Source of the DNA: Pseudomonadota bacterium
GTDB taxonomy: Bacteria; Pseudomonadota; Alphaproteobacteria; Sphingomonadales; Sphingomonadaceae
Reading direction: 5' to 3'
Length of the DNA stretch: 6,163 nucleotides
Assembly: GCA_023424275.1 (NCBI GenBank)
Contig: JAFAED010000272.1
Coordinates: forward strand, 1 to 6,163
A model generated the notes under the pieces. That model was not told the DNA's origin, searched no databases, and saw only the letters and a list, made by a program, of their open reading frames with translations. Position numbers and translations under genes: made by a program. Below are positions 5,606 to 6,163 of the stretch, piece after piece (position 1 is the first letter of the stretch; every line of letters starts with the position of its first letter).

Positions 5606-5612
5606 TTCCACT

Positions 5613-5617
5613 GGAGG
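5613..5617 (+). promoter_or_regulatory. Shine-Dalgarno sequence selecting a TTG start
   Basis: GGAGG lies five bases before the TTG at 5623, an ideal spacing. It is 26 bases from the next in-frame ATG at 5644, which is too far. It therefore favours the TTG start. Confidence 0.65.
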
Positions 5618-5622
5618 CAGCG

Positions 5623-6163
5623 TTGGGCATTGCAAACAACATAATGACAATTGCGGATATCGAAGCTGCCGCCGCCAGAATGGCGGGACAGATCATGGAA
5701 ACGCCTTGTCTGCCCTCTAATACGCTTTCACGAATCTGCGGCTGCGAACTCTTCCTGAAGTTTGAGAACCTTCAGTTCACCGCCTCGTTCAAGGAAAGGG
5801 GCGCGCTCAACAAGCTCTTGGGGCTGCTTCCCCAGGAGCGCCGCTCAGGTGTCGTCGCCATGTCGGCCGGCAATCACGCGCAAGGCGTCGCGTATCATGC
5901 CGCCCGGCTCGGAATCCGGGCAAGGATCGTCATGCCGAGGGGGACGCCGCTCACTAAGATATCACGCACCCGCGAGCACGGCGCCGATGTCGTTGTTACG
6001 GGAGCCAATCTCGTCGAAGCCTACTCCGTTGCTGAAAATTATGCGGCCAATTTTGGCTACACGATGATTCACCCGTACGACGATACCGAGGTGATCGCGG
6101 GGCAGGGGACGCTGGCGCTTGAGATACTGAACGCGATCGCTGGCCTCGACGCGATTGTTGTTC
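5623..6163 (+). CDS. Threonine ammonia-lyase-like PLP enzyme, 5' part
   Basis: The frame runs off the right edge after 180 codons, about half of a usual 320-400-residue enzyme. It is a fold type II PLP enzyme of the threonine dehydratase/serine racemase group. Numbered from the TTG at 5623: FLKFENLQFTASFKERGA at about 44-61, with Lys57 the Schiff-base lysine; SAGNHAQG 81-88, the cofactor/substrate loop; PYDD about 151-154; and GQGT about 160-163. The Gly-rich phosphate loop (GGGGL) would follow just outside the window. Threonine ammonia-lyases convert L-threonine to 2-oxobutyrate and ammonia, a step to isoleucine or in threonine breakdown. The pattern resembles TdcB/short IlvA, but the C-terminus needed to see an ACT domain is absent, so I give no symbol. 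Start: TTG with a strong GGAGG, or ATG at 5644 without one. A structured leader precedes it. Confidence 0.88.
   Translation, partial: MGIANNIMTIADIEAAAARMAGQIMETPCLPSNTLSRICGCELFLKFENLQFTASFKERGALNKLLGLLPQERRSGVVAMSAGNHAQGVAYHAARLGIRARIVMPRGTPLTKISRTREHGADVVVTGANLVEAYSVAENYAANFGYTMIHPYDDTEVIAGQGTLALEILNAIAGLDAIVV

Noticed and set aside
5489..5628. Possible integron attC site: GTTGGGC at 5622-5628 fits the GTTRRRY core
   Set aside because: The inverse core RYYYAAC is missing at the expected place (nearest is CGCCAAC), and no cassette arrangement is seen.
4827..5720. A 297-residue plus-strand frame antisense to the DUF481 gene
   Set aside because: Ala/Ser-rich composition is the mirror of the Ala/Pro-rich minus-strand protein, and it runs on through the leader and the start of the ammonia-lyase gene.
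1..6163. CRISPR array
   Set aside because: No regularly spaced repeats of 20-40 bp with unique spacers are present.

Overview
The window is high-GC DNA typical of an alphaproteobacterium. The periplasmic Shelphs-like phosphatase, the lone TonB-family protein, the DUF481 outer-membrane protein and the general protein style suggest a sphingomonad (Sphingopyxis/Sphingomonas-like). That placement is inference from protein style, not from a marker gene.

Left part (1-1731) is a toxin-antitoxin scrap yard. It starts with the C-terminal end of a DUF6088-type protein. Next comes a complete AbiEi-type antitoxin gene whose promoter lies in a striking symmetric operator (291-365) that reaches into its start codon and suggests a leaderless mRNA. 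The AbiEii nucleotidyltransferase toxin gene overlaps it by ATGA but is cut after about 72 codons. At the cut (about 1429-1437) the DNA joins, tail to tail, a second truncated gene on the minus strand: an excisionase-type HTH protein of the kind usually paired with a PIN toxin. Neither toxin is left intact.

Middle part (1728-4136). The minus-strand HTH gene overlaps by ATGA the end of an exported PPP-family metallophosphatase. A divergent gap of about 320 bp with two inverted repeats separates the phosphatase from a plus-strand TonB-family protein.

Right part (4137-6163). A short convergent gap with an 8-bp tandem repeat separates the TonB-family gene from a minus-strand DUF481 outer-membrane protein. 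After about 360 bp of non-coding DNA rich in inverted repeats, a threonine ammonia-lyase-like gene begins on the plus strand and runs off the window. Its leader holds an 18-bp near-perfect long-range stem, internal hairpins and a competing hairpin just ahead of the ribosome binding site, and is the best candidate here for an undescribed cis-regulatory RNA.

Apart from the toxin-antitoxin genes there is no clear joint pathway: the phosphatase, TonB-family and DUF481 products all act at the cell envelope but are not in one operon.
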